Notes under the pieces: generated by a model
What the model was told of the DNA's origin: nothing
What the model saw: only the letters and a program-made list of their open reading frames with translations
Database searches by the model: none
From: Pseudomonadota bacterium
Lineage (GTDB): Bacteria; Desulfobacterota; Desulfobulbia; Desulfobulbales; SURF-16
DNA length: 21,173 nucleotides
Assembly: GCA_030597865.1 (NCBI GenBank)
Contig: JAUVQZ010000016.1
Coordinates: 1 to 21,173, forward strand
Direction: 5' to 3'
Program-made: the position numbers and the translations under genes
Part shown: one piece after another, positions 14,943 through 21,173 of the stretch
Position numbering within the stretch: the stretch's first letter is position 1
Layout: each line of letters begins with the position of its first letter

Positions 14943-16604
14943 ATGGCAGTATTAAAGGCACCCTGTAGTAAAGTTGCAAAATCAAACGATGCTGTAGACA
15001 TCAAAACCATCCAGTCGCAGTTTGATTTCCTCTACTCGTTGGTCAACGAGGTTCCCGATCCTATTTTGGTCATTGGTACTGATTTCAGGGTTAAATTTGC
15101 CAACCGTGCCGCCCAGAATTTTTCAAACAGCTTTGTCTGCAAGGGCGATAAGGAGCCTTTCTGTCATAACCTCGTCTATAATATTGATTTTCAATGCTCC
15201 ACCATGGGCCGCCCTTGCCCCCTTGTTGAGGTTCTTGAGAGCAACAAGCCCGTTGTTGTTGAGCATGAAATAAAGTCTGATGACGGCCTGGTGAGAAATT
15301 ACGAAATTCATGCCTCTCCACTGTGGGACGATGACGGGCATTTTCTGGGAATTGTCGAGTCGATACGAGATATTACCGATCGCTCTGAATACGCCCGGAT
15401 GTTGAAAAAAAGCCAGGGCGTGCTGGAGGCAAGTGTTGCGGAGCGGACAAAGGATCTTTTGCACAGCAATGATGTTCTCCGCAAGGAGATCGTCGGCAGG
15501 CAGAACATTGAAAAGATTCTGCGGGCCGAACGTGATAAGTTCCAAGTCATGCTTGAGGCCATGGGCCAGGGTATGCATATCCTCAATTCCGATTTCACCA
15601 TTGAGTATCAAAACGATGTTCTTCGCCAGCTGTTTGGTGATCAGATCGGCCACACCTGTTACCAGGTCTATAAGGGCCGTGATACGCCCTGTGAGGTGTG
15701 CCGGATGCATCAGGCCATTGCCACTGGTCAGGTGCAAAGGACAGAGGAAATAATGCGTAATGCCCGTCATTATGCCCAAAACTATGCACCGTTCAAGGAT
15801 ATCGATGGCGAGGATAAATGCCTCATCCTCCTTAATGACATCACCGAAGAAAAAATGTACCAGGCCGAGACCATGCGCACCGGCCAGCTTGCCTCCATCG
15901 GGGAGCTGGCTGCCGGGGTGGCCCATGAGATTAATAATCCCATTAACGGTATTATTAATTTTTCGCAGATTCTCATGGATGACTCCACGGATGATGTGAC
16001 TATCAATATCTTACAGCGTGTTATTGACGAGGGGGAAAGGGTTGCCGTTATTGTCAGCAAACTGCTTTCCTTTGCCCGGCAGGGGGTTGATGATTCTGAG
16101 GCGTATATGGAAACAGAGATCCATGACGTGCTGGATGACTCCTTTGCCCTGCTTGGCCACCAGTACAAGAAGGATGGTATCCATCATTCGGTAACTGGAT
16201 CTGAGGAGAGAATGTCCGTATGGGTCAATCCCCAGCAGCTCCAGCAGGTCTTTGTCAATCTTCTGTCCAACGCCCGATTCGCCTTGAACGAAAAATTTAT
16301 GAAGGAACGCAGTGAGGATAAGAGGCTGGAGGTCAATTGCTGCTTTATCCAGATTAAGAATAAGAAATTCGTCCGTCTCAGTTTTACCGACCATGGTTGT
16401 GGTATTCCGGACGATATCGTTGATTCCGTCTGCAACCCTTTTTTCTCAACAAAGCAACCAGGTCAGGGGACTGGGCTCGGGCTTTCAATAAGTCAGGGTA
16501 TTGTCAAAGAATTTAAGGGGTATTTGCGCATTAAAAGTGAGCTTGGCAAATACACCACCATTATGGTGGATTTGCCGGTTTATGAACCCGAGGAAGGGGA
16601 ATAA
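14943..16604 (+). CDS. Cytosolic PAS-PAS sensor histidine kinase with Cys-rich PAS domains
   Basis: A 553-residue kinase without a signal peptide or membrane segment. PAS 1 (about 25-145) contains Cys66, Cys74, Cys85 and Cys92 (FCHN...QC...PCPL). A coiled-coil linker (about 150-200) leads to PAS 2 (about 197-305), with Cys239, Cys250 and Cys253 (TCYQ...TPCEVC). The HisKA domain has GELAAGVAHEINNP with phosphoacceptor His328, and the ATPase domain has NLLSNARFAL, DHGCGIPDD and GTGLGLSIS. All catalytic boxes are intact. The Cys pattern recurs in PAS kinases of sulfate reducers and suggests redox, metal or cofactor sensing, but the ligand is unknown. AAGGAG lies 7 bases before the ATG. The partner regulator follows after 2 bases. 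Confidence 0.93.
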   Translation: MAVLKAPCSKVAKSNDAVDIKTIQSQFDFLYSLVNEVPDPILVIGTDFRVKFANRAAQNFSNSFVCKGDKEPFCHNLVYNIDFQCSTMGRPCPLVEVLESNKPVVVEHEIKSDDGLVRNYEIHASPLWDDDGHFLGIVESIRDITDRSEYARMLKKSQGVLEASVAERTKDLLHSNDVLRKEIVGRQNIEKILRAERDKFQVMLEAMGQGMHILNSDFTIEYQNDVLRQLFGDQIGHTCYQVYKGRDTPCEVCRMHQAIATGQVQRTEEIMRNARHYAQNYAPFKDIDGEDKCLILLNDITEEKMYQAETMRTGQLASIGELAAGVAHEINNPINGIINFSQILMDDSTDDVTINILQRVIDEGERVAVIVSKLLSFARQGVDDSEAYMETEIHDVLDDSFALLGHQYKKDGIHHSVTGSEERMSVWVNPQQLQQVFVNLLSNARFALNEKFMKERSEDKRLEVNCCFIQIKNKKFVRLSFTDHGCGIPDDIVDSVCNPFFSTKQPGQGTGLGLSISQGIVKEFKGYLRIKSELGKYTTIMVDLPVYEPEEGE

Positions 16605-16606
16605 TT

Positions 16607-18373
16607 ATGGTTGATATTGAAAAGGATAACACCGCAATCCTTGTGGTGGATGATGAGGAAAGTTTACGGCTCACCTTCCAGATGTTTCTCTCCCGTGAAG
16701 GGTATGGGCCGGTGGAGGTTGCCTCCACCTATGATGAGGCCCTGGCCCTTATTGATAAGCGGGATTTTGATCTTGTGGTCAGTGATATTGTTATGGATGG
16801 TGCATCGGGTATAGATCTGCTGCGCACCATCAAGGAAAAGAGGGTGGAGTGCCCGGTGGTTATGGTGACCGGCTATCCTAATATAAACACCGCGGCTGAG
16901 GCGGTACGGTTGGGCGCCTTTGATTATCTGGCCAAACCGGTGAAAAAGGAAGACCTGCTGCGCACCGCCAGGATGGCCTTGCAGCAATATGCGCTTCGAA
17001 ATACCAATAAGGCCCTGGCCCTGGAAAAGGAACGGTATCAAAAATATCTGGAGGCGGTGTTCCGCAGCGTTGGTGAGCTTATCTTAACCGTCGACCCCCA
17101 GCGCCGGATTATTGAGTTCAATGATAATACCGCCACCTGGTTGGCTGGATTTGGCGTTGAGAATATCAGCGGCAAGTTCCTGGAGGATATCGGCACCTGT
17201 CTGGAGATTTTTATCCCGGATATCGACTCTGTCCTTGCCAATCAGCGTGGGGTGCCGGAGCATCGCATTGAACTTCCCCCGGAGTCTGGCCAGGCCGGTA
17301 TCTTCAGGGTCAGCGCTTTGCCCCTGACCAGTGATGATGGGATATTCTTGGGTGTTGTCCTTGTTGCCCGTGATGTCAGCCGTCTTGAGGCCCTGGAGAA
17401 GAAAGGGATGCGCAACAGGCTCCATCGTCTGATTGGTTCAAGCAGGCCGATGCAGACGGTCTATACCTTGATTGAGAACGTTGGCAAGGTTGATACCACT
17501 ATCCTGATTAATGGTGAGTCTGGGACAGGAAAAGAGCTGGTTGTCGAGGCCCTGCATGCCGAAAGCCCCAGGCGTGATATGCCGTTGGTGAAGGTTGACT
17601 GTACGGCAATTCCTGAAAACCTTCTGGAGAGTGAGCTTTTTGGCCATAAAAAGGGCGCCTTTACCGGTGCTGATCGTGATCGGGAGGGGCGGATTCTTTC
17701 GGCAGACGGCGGCACCCTTTTTCTTGATGAAATAGGCGATATATCGTCACTCATGCAGTTAAGGCTGCTTCGTTTCTTGCAGGAGAGAACCTTTTACCCG
17801 GTGGGACGGGATAGATCTATCACCGTTGATGTCAGGGTGGTGGCCGCCACCAATGCCGATCTGCGCCAAAAGGTCCAGAGTGGTGAATTCAGGGAAGACC
17901 TCTACTACCGCCTTAAGGTGGTGGACATCAATCTACCTCCCCTGCGGGACAGGGAAGGGGACCTCGACATGCTGGTGCAGATGTTCATTGCCAAGTTCAG
18001 TACCCGTCTGCGCAAAGAGGTTACCGGCATCTCGGATCAGGCCCTGCGGGTGCTCCGCGATCATGATTGGCCCGGCAATGTCCGTGAGCTTGAGCATGTA
18101 ATGGAACGGGCCTGTGTCTTATGTGATAATACAACCATTACCTCGGAGCATCTTCCCATGGAGTTACGGGAGTCGGATAGGCCCATGCCCCAGGTGCATC
18201 ATGCTGAAAAACTGCTGGAGGAAGAGGATGAGGAGGTACGGATTATCAATACCCTGAATCGGACATTCGGCAATAAGGCGCAGGCAGCTCGGCTTCTTGG
18301 TATTGATAGATCAACCTTATATAGGAAGCTGAAGCTCTATGGTATAGACGCTGACGGAATTGTGGAAAGCTAA
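16607..18373 (+). CDS. Sigma-54-dependent response regulator (REC-PAS-AAA+-Fis)
   Basis: A 588-residue NtrC-type activator. The receiver domain (about 8-125) has acidic D15/D16, phosphoacceptor D60, T88 and K110. A PAS-like domain (about 145-260) is an extra sensor between receiver and ATPase. The AAA+ domain (about 275-505) has Walker A GESGTGKE (303-310), the sigma-54-contacting GAFTGA loop (350-355), Walker B GGTLFLDE (368-375) and R-fingers near LYYRL. The C-terminal Fis-type helix-turn-helix (about 545-580) reads NKAQAARLLGIDRSTLYRKLK. Everything needed to open a sigma-54 promoter is intact. It is translated 2 bases after the kinase, with GAGGAAGGGG as ribosome site. Likely targets are the sigma-54 promoters at 14871, 18587 and 19495. 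Confidence 0.95.
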   Translation: MVDIEKDNTAILVVDDEESLRLTFQMFLSREGYGPVEVASTYDEALALIDKRDFDLVVSDIVMDGASGIDLLRTIKEKRVECPVVMVTGYPNINTAAEAVRLGAFDYLAKPVKKEDLLRTARMALQQYALRNTNKALALEKERYQKYLEAVFRSVGELILTVDPQRRIIEFNDNTATWLAGFGVENISGKFLEDIGTCLEIFIPDIDSVLANQRGVPEHRIELPPESGQAGIFRVSALPLTSDDGIFLGVVLVARDVSRLEALEKKGMRNRLHRLIGSSRPMQTVYTLIENVGKVDTTILINGESGTGKELVVEALHAESPRRDMPLVKVDCTAIPENLLESELFGHKKGAFTGADRDREGRILSADGGTLFLDEIGDISSLMQLRLLRFLQERTFYPVGRDRSITVDVRVVAATNADLRQKVQSGEFREDLYYRLKVVDINLPPLRDREGDLDMLVQMFIAKFSTRLRKEVTGISDQALRVLRDHDWPGNVRELEHVMERACVLCDNTTITSEHLPMELRESDRPMPQVHHAEKLLEEEDEEVRIINTLNRTFGNKAQAARLLGIDRSTLYRKLKLYGIDADGIVES

Positions 18374-18399
18374 CTGCAATTAAGAAAATAGACCCAATC

Positions 18400-18433
18400 A
18401 ATATCCCTTTCTGCAGTGCCAGGAAGGGATATT
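18400..18433 (+). terminator. Hairpin after the response regulator
   Basis: A perfect 10-bp stem (18400-18409 with 18424-18433) has a 14-base loop. Only a short T/G-rich tail follows, so termination may be partial, or the hairpin may stabilise the 3' end. Confidence 0.45.
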
Positions 18434-18467
18434 TGTATGTGATGCATGGGTGTCGCATGGCTAATAG

Positions 18468-18525
18468 CTGCGCATCATTGTTGTTGCGCAGGGCTGTGGC
18501 GTGCAACACTTTTCTGGTGGTGCAC
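18468..18525. promoter_or_regulatory. Candidate activator-binding inverted repeats
   Basis: CTGCGCA/TGCGCAG (18468-18474 and 18485-18491, 10-base spacer) and GTGCAACA/TGGTGCAC (18501-18508 and 18518-18525, 7 of 8) centre about 133 and 100 bases upstream of the predicted sigma-54 start. This is the usual enhancer distance. Binding by the adjacent regulator is inferred. Confidence 0.4.
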
Positions 18526-18586
18526 CAGGGGGCATTATTTGTAATAAAGGTAGCAATATCAGGTAATTGTAAGAATAAGATTTCTT

Positions 18587-18602
18587 TGGCACACCAAATG
18601 CT
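18587..18602 (+). promoter_or_regulatory. Sigma-54 promoter of the first small membrane gene
   Basis: TGGCAC-ACCAA-ATGCT has a perfect -24 element and a correctly spaced -12 element (10 of 11 consensus positions). The predicted start is near 18613, 56 bases before the ATG. It lies right after the sigma-54 activator gene. Confidence 0.8.
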
Positions 18603-18668
18603 TAATGCTCAGGTAACTATGAAAAAAAATCTCAATTTCGAGATGTTAAATCAGGAGGAGCAATAACC

Positions 18669-18983
18669 ATGGCAGAGCATAGTGAAGCAAAGGGGTCAAA
18701 GGTGTTTTTAGGGGTTGTGGCTGGTTTAGGCGGTGCTTTCGGGATCTGGGCCCTGATGGCCTTTATGACCGGTCTCGCCTCCACGAACTGGCAGGTTACC
18801 GAGATGATGAGAAATTTTCTGATTGCCACCAATAATATCGGCGAGTATGAGACCCTTGTCGATTTTTATACACATATAAAGGGGGTGGAGTACCTCATGG
18901 CAGGTGCCTTCTTTGTGGCCTTCCCCATCTATTTTAGGTATGTCAATAATGCCCCGGAGGCCTCCCAGGCAAAAGCGATGTAG
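18669..18983 (+). CDS. Small two-helix membrane protein, paralogue 1
   Basis: A 104-residue protein of unknown function. Two hydrophobic segments (about 12-36 and 73-92) flank a polar loop containing EYETLVDFYTHIKGVEYL (59-76). TM1 is glycine-rich (GVVAGLGGAFGIWALMAF), and the tail is short and charged. The strong AGGAGGAG 8 bases before the ATG suggests high expression. It is about 55% identical to the gene at 19813, with EYET-VDFYTHIKGVEYL nearly unchanged; such a conserved loop implies a specific partner or ligand. The gene has its own sigma-54 promoter and a strong terminator, so it is a single-gene unit. I do not recognise the family; a subunit or small regulator of a membrane complex is possible. 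Confidence 0.85.
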   Translation: MAEHSEAKGSKVFLGVVAGLGGAFGIWALMAFMTGLASTNWQVTEMMRNFLIATNNIGEYETLVDFYTHIKGVEYLMAGAFFVAFPIYFRYVNNAPEASQAKAM

Positions 18984-19043
18984 GGATTTTTCCACATCGG
19001 TTCTGGTTTTTATTCATATAAAAACCTCAGTGTTTTCGACTAT

Positions 19044-19080
19044 GGCCTACCTGCTCACCATGCAGGTAGGCCTTTTTTTT
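19044..19080 (+). terminator. Intrinsic terminator after small membrane gene 1
   Basis: A perfect 11-bp stem (GGCCTACCTGC with its complement at 19062-19072) has a 7-base loop and is followed by eight T. Confidence 0.95.
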
Positions 19081-19431
19081 GTTTTACGGCCAGGGCGGTG
19101 CAATTTTCCCCATCAACGTGCTTATTTATCCACCGGACCAATCTTAAAGGGCTGACATCTTTCCAGGGCATCTCCCCTCTTTCCAGCCTTTCTGGGCCAT
19201 TCTCTGCCCACCAGGCATATCAGCCCTGTCGACAACTGATACCGCCCATATGGACTGTATAGGTGCAGGAGGTCACGGTGCAGTCCTAATGCCTTTTTTA
19301 TCCTGTCAAGGGGATGATGGAGGGGGTGTTGCAGGTGTTGTGGTGCCCCATACCTGTGGCGTTTTTTTGCTACAGATTATGTGGCTTGCTAGGGGGGAGG
19401 GAGGGGGAGTGACGCTGGGGTTTGTTTGTCG

Positions 19432-19459
19432 TAACGTTTTTAACGTATTGTTCTAACGT
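19432..19459. repeat. Three TAACGT repeats upstream of a sigma-54 promoter
   Basis: TAACGT occurs at 19432-19437, 19441-19446 and 19454-19459, with a related TTAATGT just after. The cluster lies about 60-90 bases before the predicted start near 19521, suitable for an activator or IHF. The motif was not found in front of the other two sigma-54 promoters. Confidence 0.4.
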
Positions 19460-19494
19460 CTTAATGTTTGTTTGCCTAGGTGTGGTTTTTGGTG

Positions 19495-19510
19495 TGGCAT
19501 GCCTCGTGCT
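19495..19510 (+). promoter_or_regulatory. Sigma-54 promoter of the second small membrane operon
   Basis: TGGCATG-CCTC-GTGCT fits TGGCAYG-N4-TTGCW with exact -24/-12 spacing and one mismatch. The predicted start is near 19521, 39 bases before the GTG at 19560. Confidence 0.75.
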
Positions 19511-19559
19511 CTAAGGTGAAGACAACTGAGCCACAGTGAAGTGGACAACGGAGAAGGTT

Positions 19560-19772
19560 GTGAGCGTAAAAAAGGTAACCAAGACACATTCCCACCAGGG
19601 CCATAAAGTCCAGGAGGATTTAGAGCAAACGAGCAAGATAGGCCTTATGGTTATTGTTGTTCTGGGCGCCCTTGTCGGATTTTGGGGGTTATTTTGCTTG
19701 GTGGGTTCACTGATAAAGTTTGGTGTAGGCGGTGTGTTTGGCGGGTTGCTCGCGGCCATCACAGGAAGGTAA
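19560..19772 (+). CDS. Small His-containing membrane protein, unknown function
   Basis: A 70-residue protein when started at GTG 19560, which has GGAG about 6-9 bases upstream. An in-frame GTG at 19536 would add eight residues but has no ribosome site. The N-terminus is basic and His-containing (KKVTKTHSHQGHK). A hydrophobic segment (about residues 30-55, GLMVIVVLGALVGFWGLFCLVGSLIKFG) follows, then a glycine-rich amphipathic tail (GVGGVFGGLLAAITGR). The FWGLF stretch faintly recalls TM1 of the neighbouring two-helix proteins, but similarity is too low to claim homology. It lies between the sigma-54 promoter and the second paralogue, 40 bases upstream of it, so they are probably co-transcribed. 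I do not recognise it. Confidence 0.7.
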   Translation: MSVKKVTKTHSHQGHKVQEDLEQTSKIGLMVIVVLGALVGFWGLFCLVGSLIKFGVGGVFGGLLAAITGR

Positions 19773-19812
19773 ACAAATTCTAGGTAAATAAAATACTACA
19801 GGGGTGGATGGA

Positions 19813-20112
19813 ATGGAAAACAACGGGAATGAAGAAATGGGGGCTTTTTTTGGCATTATTTCTGGCTTAGCAGGTGCATTCGGGGTTTGGGCCCTTGTGG
19901 CCTTTATATCAGGACTTTCTGCCGTTGATTTCAGTGTAGTCGAAATAGCACGGCAGTATTTGGTGGCAACGGGTAACCTCCATGAGTATGAGACAATGGT
20001 TGATTTTTATACACATATCAAGGGGGTTGAATACCTCATTGCCGGCGCATTCTTTCTCACCTTTCCCATGTTCTTTAAGTACCTGGATGGTAAAGAAAAA
20101 GTTCGTGGATGA
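19813..20112 (+). CDS. Small two-helix membrane protein, paralogue 2
   Basis: A 99-residue protein of the same family as the gene at 18669. It has TM1 with GIISGLAGAFGVWALVAFIS, a polar loop ending EYETMVDFYTHIKGVEYL, then TM2 (IAGAFFLTFPMFF) and a charged tail. I chose ATG 19813, with GGGGTGG about 6 bases upstream; an in-frame GTG at 19804 is less well placed. Identity to paralogue 1 is about 55% over 86 aligned residues, highest in the loop and TM2, so a recent-to-moderate duplication with strong constraint is likely. It ends in a long perfect terminator before ftsH. Function unknown; FtsH, the neighbouring membrane protease, is a conceivable but unproven partner. Confidence 0.85.
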   Translation: MENNGNEEMGAFFGIISGLAGAFGVWALVAFISGLSAVDFSVVEIARQYLVATGNLHEYETMVDFYTHIKGVEYLIAGAFFLTFPMFFKYLDGKEKVRG

Positions 20113-20121
20113 GGAGGAATA

Positions 20122-20172
20122 CCCATAACGTAAAAAAGCCGGGGATTTCCTCCGGCTTTTTTACGTTATGGG
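20122..20172. terminator. Perfect 21-bp inverted-repeat terminator
   Basis: Bases 20122-20142 and 20152-20172 are exact complements around a 9-base centre. The core CCGGCTTTTTT acts as stem plus U-tract, and because the arms contain A6 and T6 it could work on both strands. It closes the small membrane operon 10 bases after its stop. Confidence 0.85.
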
Positions 20173-20185
20173 TGTAGTATGGGGA

Positions 20186-20215
20186 TTGACGGGATTTTTA
20201 TGGGTAGTTGTTAAT
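20186..20215 (+). promoter_or_regulatory. Candidate sigma-70 promoter for ftsH
   Basis: TTGACG (20186-20191, 5/6) and GTTAAT (20210-20215, 4/6) are spaced 18 bases apart. Transcription would start just ahead of the GGGGAG ribosome site. Confidence 0.4.
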
Positions 20216-20236
20216 AAAATAGTGGGGAGTGTCACA

Positions 20237-21173
20237 ATGAGGTATCCCATTCGCAATGGCGTAATCGTTTTGGGTGTTTTGTTAATAGGGCTTGGGATAT
20301 ACAGCTCCTGGAGTATGGAAAAGAGACTCCCTCCGGTTGATTATACGACCTTTCTGGCCCAGTTGCGAAGCAATGAGATCAGGGCGGTGGAGATCATAGG
20401 TGGCAAGATAAACGCCACAGATAAATACGGTCAGGAGTTTCAGACTTTTTCTCCTGATATCAAGATGTTACTTCCTAGGCTCGAGGAGAAGGACATCACC
20501 ATTCGGGCCCGTCCGGAGGCCAAGTCCTTTGGCTTTTTTGAGTCAACACTCCCCCTTCTTATCATCATCGGTGCCTGGATGTACTGGTCCCGAAAGGGCA
20601 AGAAGGGCCATGAGCCGGGTATGAAGGGCAAGGATTCACTCGTGCCCAAGGAGCTTGCCGGCAAGGTCACCTTTGCCGATGTTGCCGGTATTGATGAGGC
20701 CAAGGAAGAGCTGATGGAAACGGTGGATTTTCTCCGTGACTCCAGCCGGTTTACCAGGCTGGGCGGCAGGATCCCTAAGGGCGTGCTTTTGCAAGGGCCG
20801 CCAGGGACAGGCAAGACCTTGCTTGCCAAGGCCATTGCCGGGGAGGCAGGGGTGCCCTTCTTCTCCCTCAGTGGCTCTGATTTTGTCGAGATGTATGTTG
20901 GGGTCGGGGCCTCAAGGGTCCGGAGTCTCTTTGAAGAGGCCAAGAAGCACAGCCCATGCATCATATTCATCGATGAGATTGATGCGGTGGGGCGTTCCCG
21001 CGGTGGCAGCGGTGCGAGCCAGGGCGGTGGCGATGAGCGGGAGCAGACCCTGAACGCCCTGCTCGTTGAGATGGATGGGTTCCAGAGCGATGAAACGGTT
21101 ATCATTGTTGCTGCCACAAACCGGCCCGATGTCCTCGATCCTGCCCTGCTGCGTCCCGGTCGCTTTGACCGGC
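20237..21173 (+). CDS. ftsH: ATP-dependent zinc metalloprotease FtsH (partial, C-terminus beyond right edge)
   Basis: The first 312 residues of FtsH, the inner-membrane AAA+ protease that extracts and degrades membrane and regulatory proteins. TM1 is near residues 8-24 (NGVIVLGVLLIGLGIY) and is followed by a periplasmic domain of about 75 residues. TM2 is at about 105-117 (LPLLIIIGAWMYW), and then comes the AAA domain. The AAA domain shows TFADVAGIDEAKEEL, Walker A GPPGTGKT, pore motif FVEMYVGVGASRVR, Walker B CIIFIDEID and the second region of homology AATNRPDVLDPALLRPGRFDR. The window ends before the HEXXH protease site. GGGGAG lies 7 bases before the ATG at 20237. It is separated from the small membrane operon by a perfect terminator, so it is probably transcribed on its own. 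Confidence 0.96.
   Translation, partial: MRYPIRNGVIVLGVLLIGLGIYSSWSMEKRLPPVDYTTFLAQLRSNEIRAVEIIGGKINATDKYGQEFQTFSPDIKMLLPRLEEKDITIRARPEAKSFGFFESTLPLLIIIGAWMYWSRKGKKGHEPGMKGKDSLVPKELAGKVTFADVAGIDEAKEELMETVDFLRDSSRFTRLGGRIPKGVLLQGPPGTGKTLLAKAIAGEAGVPFFSLSGSDFVEMYVGVGASRVRSLFEEAKKHSPCIIFIDEIDAVGRSRGGSGASQGGGDEREQTLNALLVEMDGFQSDETVIIVAATNRPDVLDPALLRPGRFDR

Larger units (their letters stand above)
18984..19559. other. Long intergenic region between the small membrane genes
   Basis: This 576-base spacer contains a strong terminator (19044-19080), an inverted repeat AGGGCTGA/TCAGCCCT (19148-19155 and 19220-19227) enclosing smaller stems, a G-rich tract (19391-19410), three TAACGT copies (19432-19459) and a sigma-54-like promoter (19495-19510). 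Open frames here lack ribosome sites and look non-coding. The length is large for bacterial spacing, so an unrecognised small RNA is possible. Confidence 0.5.

Noticed and set aside
18433..18666. Open frame of 77 codons before small membrane gene 1
   Set aside because: It runs through the inverted repeats and the sigma-54 promoter and has no convincing ribosome site.
19391..19410. Possible G-quadruplex tract
   Set aside because: The G runs (six, three, five) do not give four clean separated GGG tracts; recorded only as part of the spacer.
19250..19456. Open frame of 68 codons in the long spacer
   Set aside because: No Shine-Dalgarno, odd composition, and it includes the G-rich tract and TAACGT repeats.
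1..21173. CRISPR arrays, insertion sequences, prophage or attachment sites
   Set aside because: No regularly spaced repeats, transposase or integrase, or duplicated tRNA ends were seen. The three tRNA genes appear intact with no integrated element beside them.

Overview
The window looks like a chromosomal segment from a Desulfobulbales-like member of the Desulfobacterota (former Deltaproteobacteria). That placement is an inference. It rests on gene order, on the style of the proteins (Cys-rich PAS histidine kinase, sigma-54 response regulator, short membrane proteins) and on moderate GC with many GGCC-rich codons. No 16S or other diagnostic marker is present.

Layout. (1) 1-2157: a minus-strand PHP-domain gene cut by the left edge (endonuclease Q-like), then on the plus strand a thioredoxin-reductase-like flavoprotein and tadA. 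(2) 2346-5719: tRNA-Ser(GGA), the small SRP RNA, dnaX, ybaB and recR, a classic bacterial DNA-replication/repair cluster. (3) 5771-13772: tRNA-Val(GAC) with its own promoter and terminator, then the translation cluster thrS-infC-rpmI-rplT-pheS-pheT followed by ihfA and a MerR-type regulator. (4) 13826-14566: tRNA-Pro(GGG) with promoter and terminator, and ppnP. (5) 14871-20172: an accessory-looking module made of a soluble PAS histidine kinase, a sigma-54-activating response regulator and three very small membrane-protein genes, two of which are paralogues. (6) 20237 to the right edge: ftsH, cut by the window.

Regulation visible in the sequence. dnaX carries an A9 slippery run whose -1 frame stops after one codon, as expected for a tau/gamma programmed frameshift. 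infC can only start at an AUU codon if the family's N-terminus is to be kept. rplT is preceded by mutually exclusive hairpins ending in a U-tract. Between pheS and pheT there is an intrinsic terminator directly preceded by an eight-codon ORF ending Phe-Phe-stop, a possible minimal phenylalanine attenuator.

The most interesting part is region 5. Sequences with correct -24/-12 spacing for sigma-54 occur in front of the kinase/regulator operon, the first small membrane gene, and the pair of further small membrane genes. The regulator has an intact GAFTGA loop. I infer a compact, self-controlled sigma-54 regulon whose output is a set of uncharacterised small membrane proteins. I do not recognise their function.
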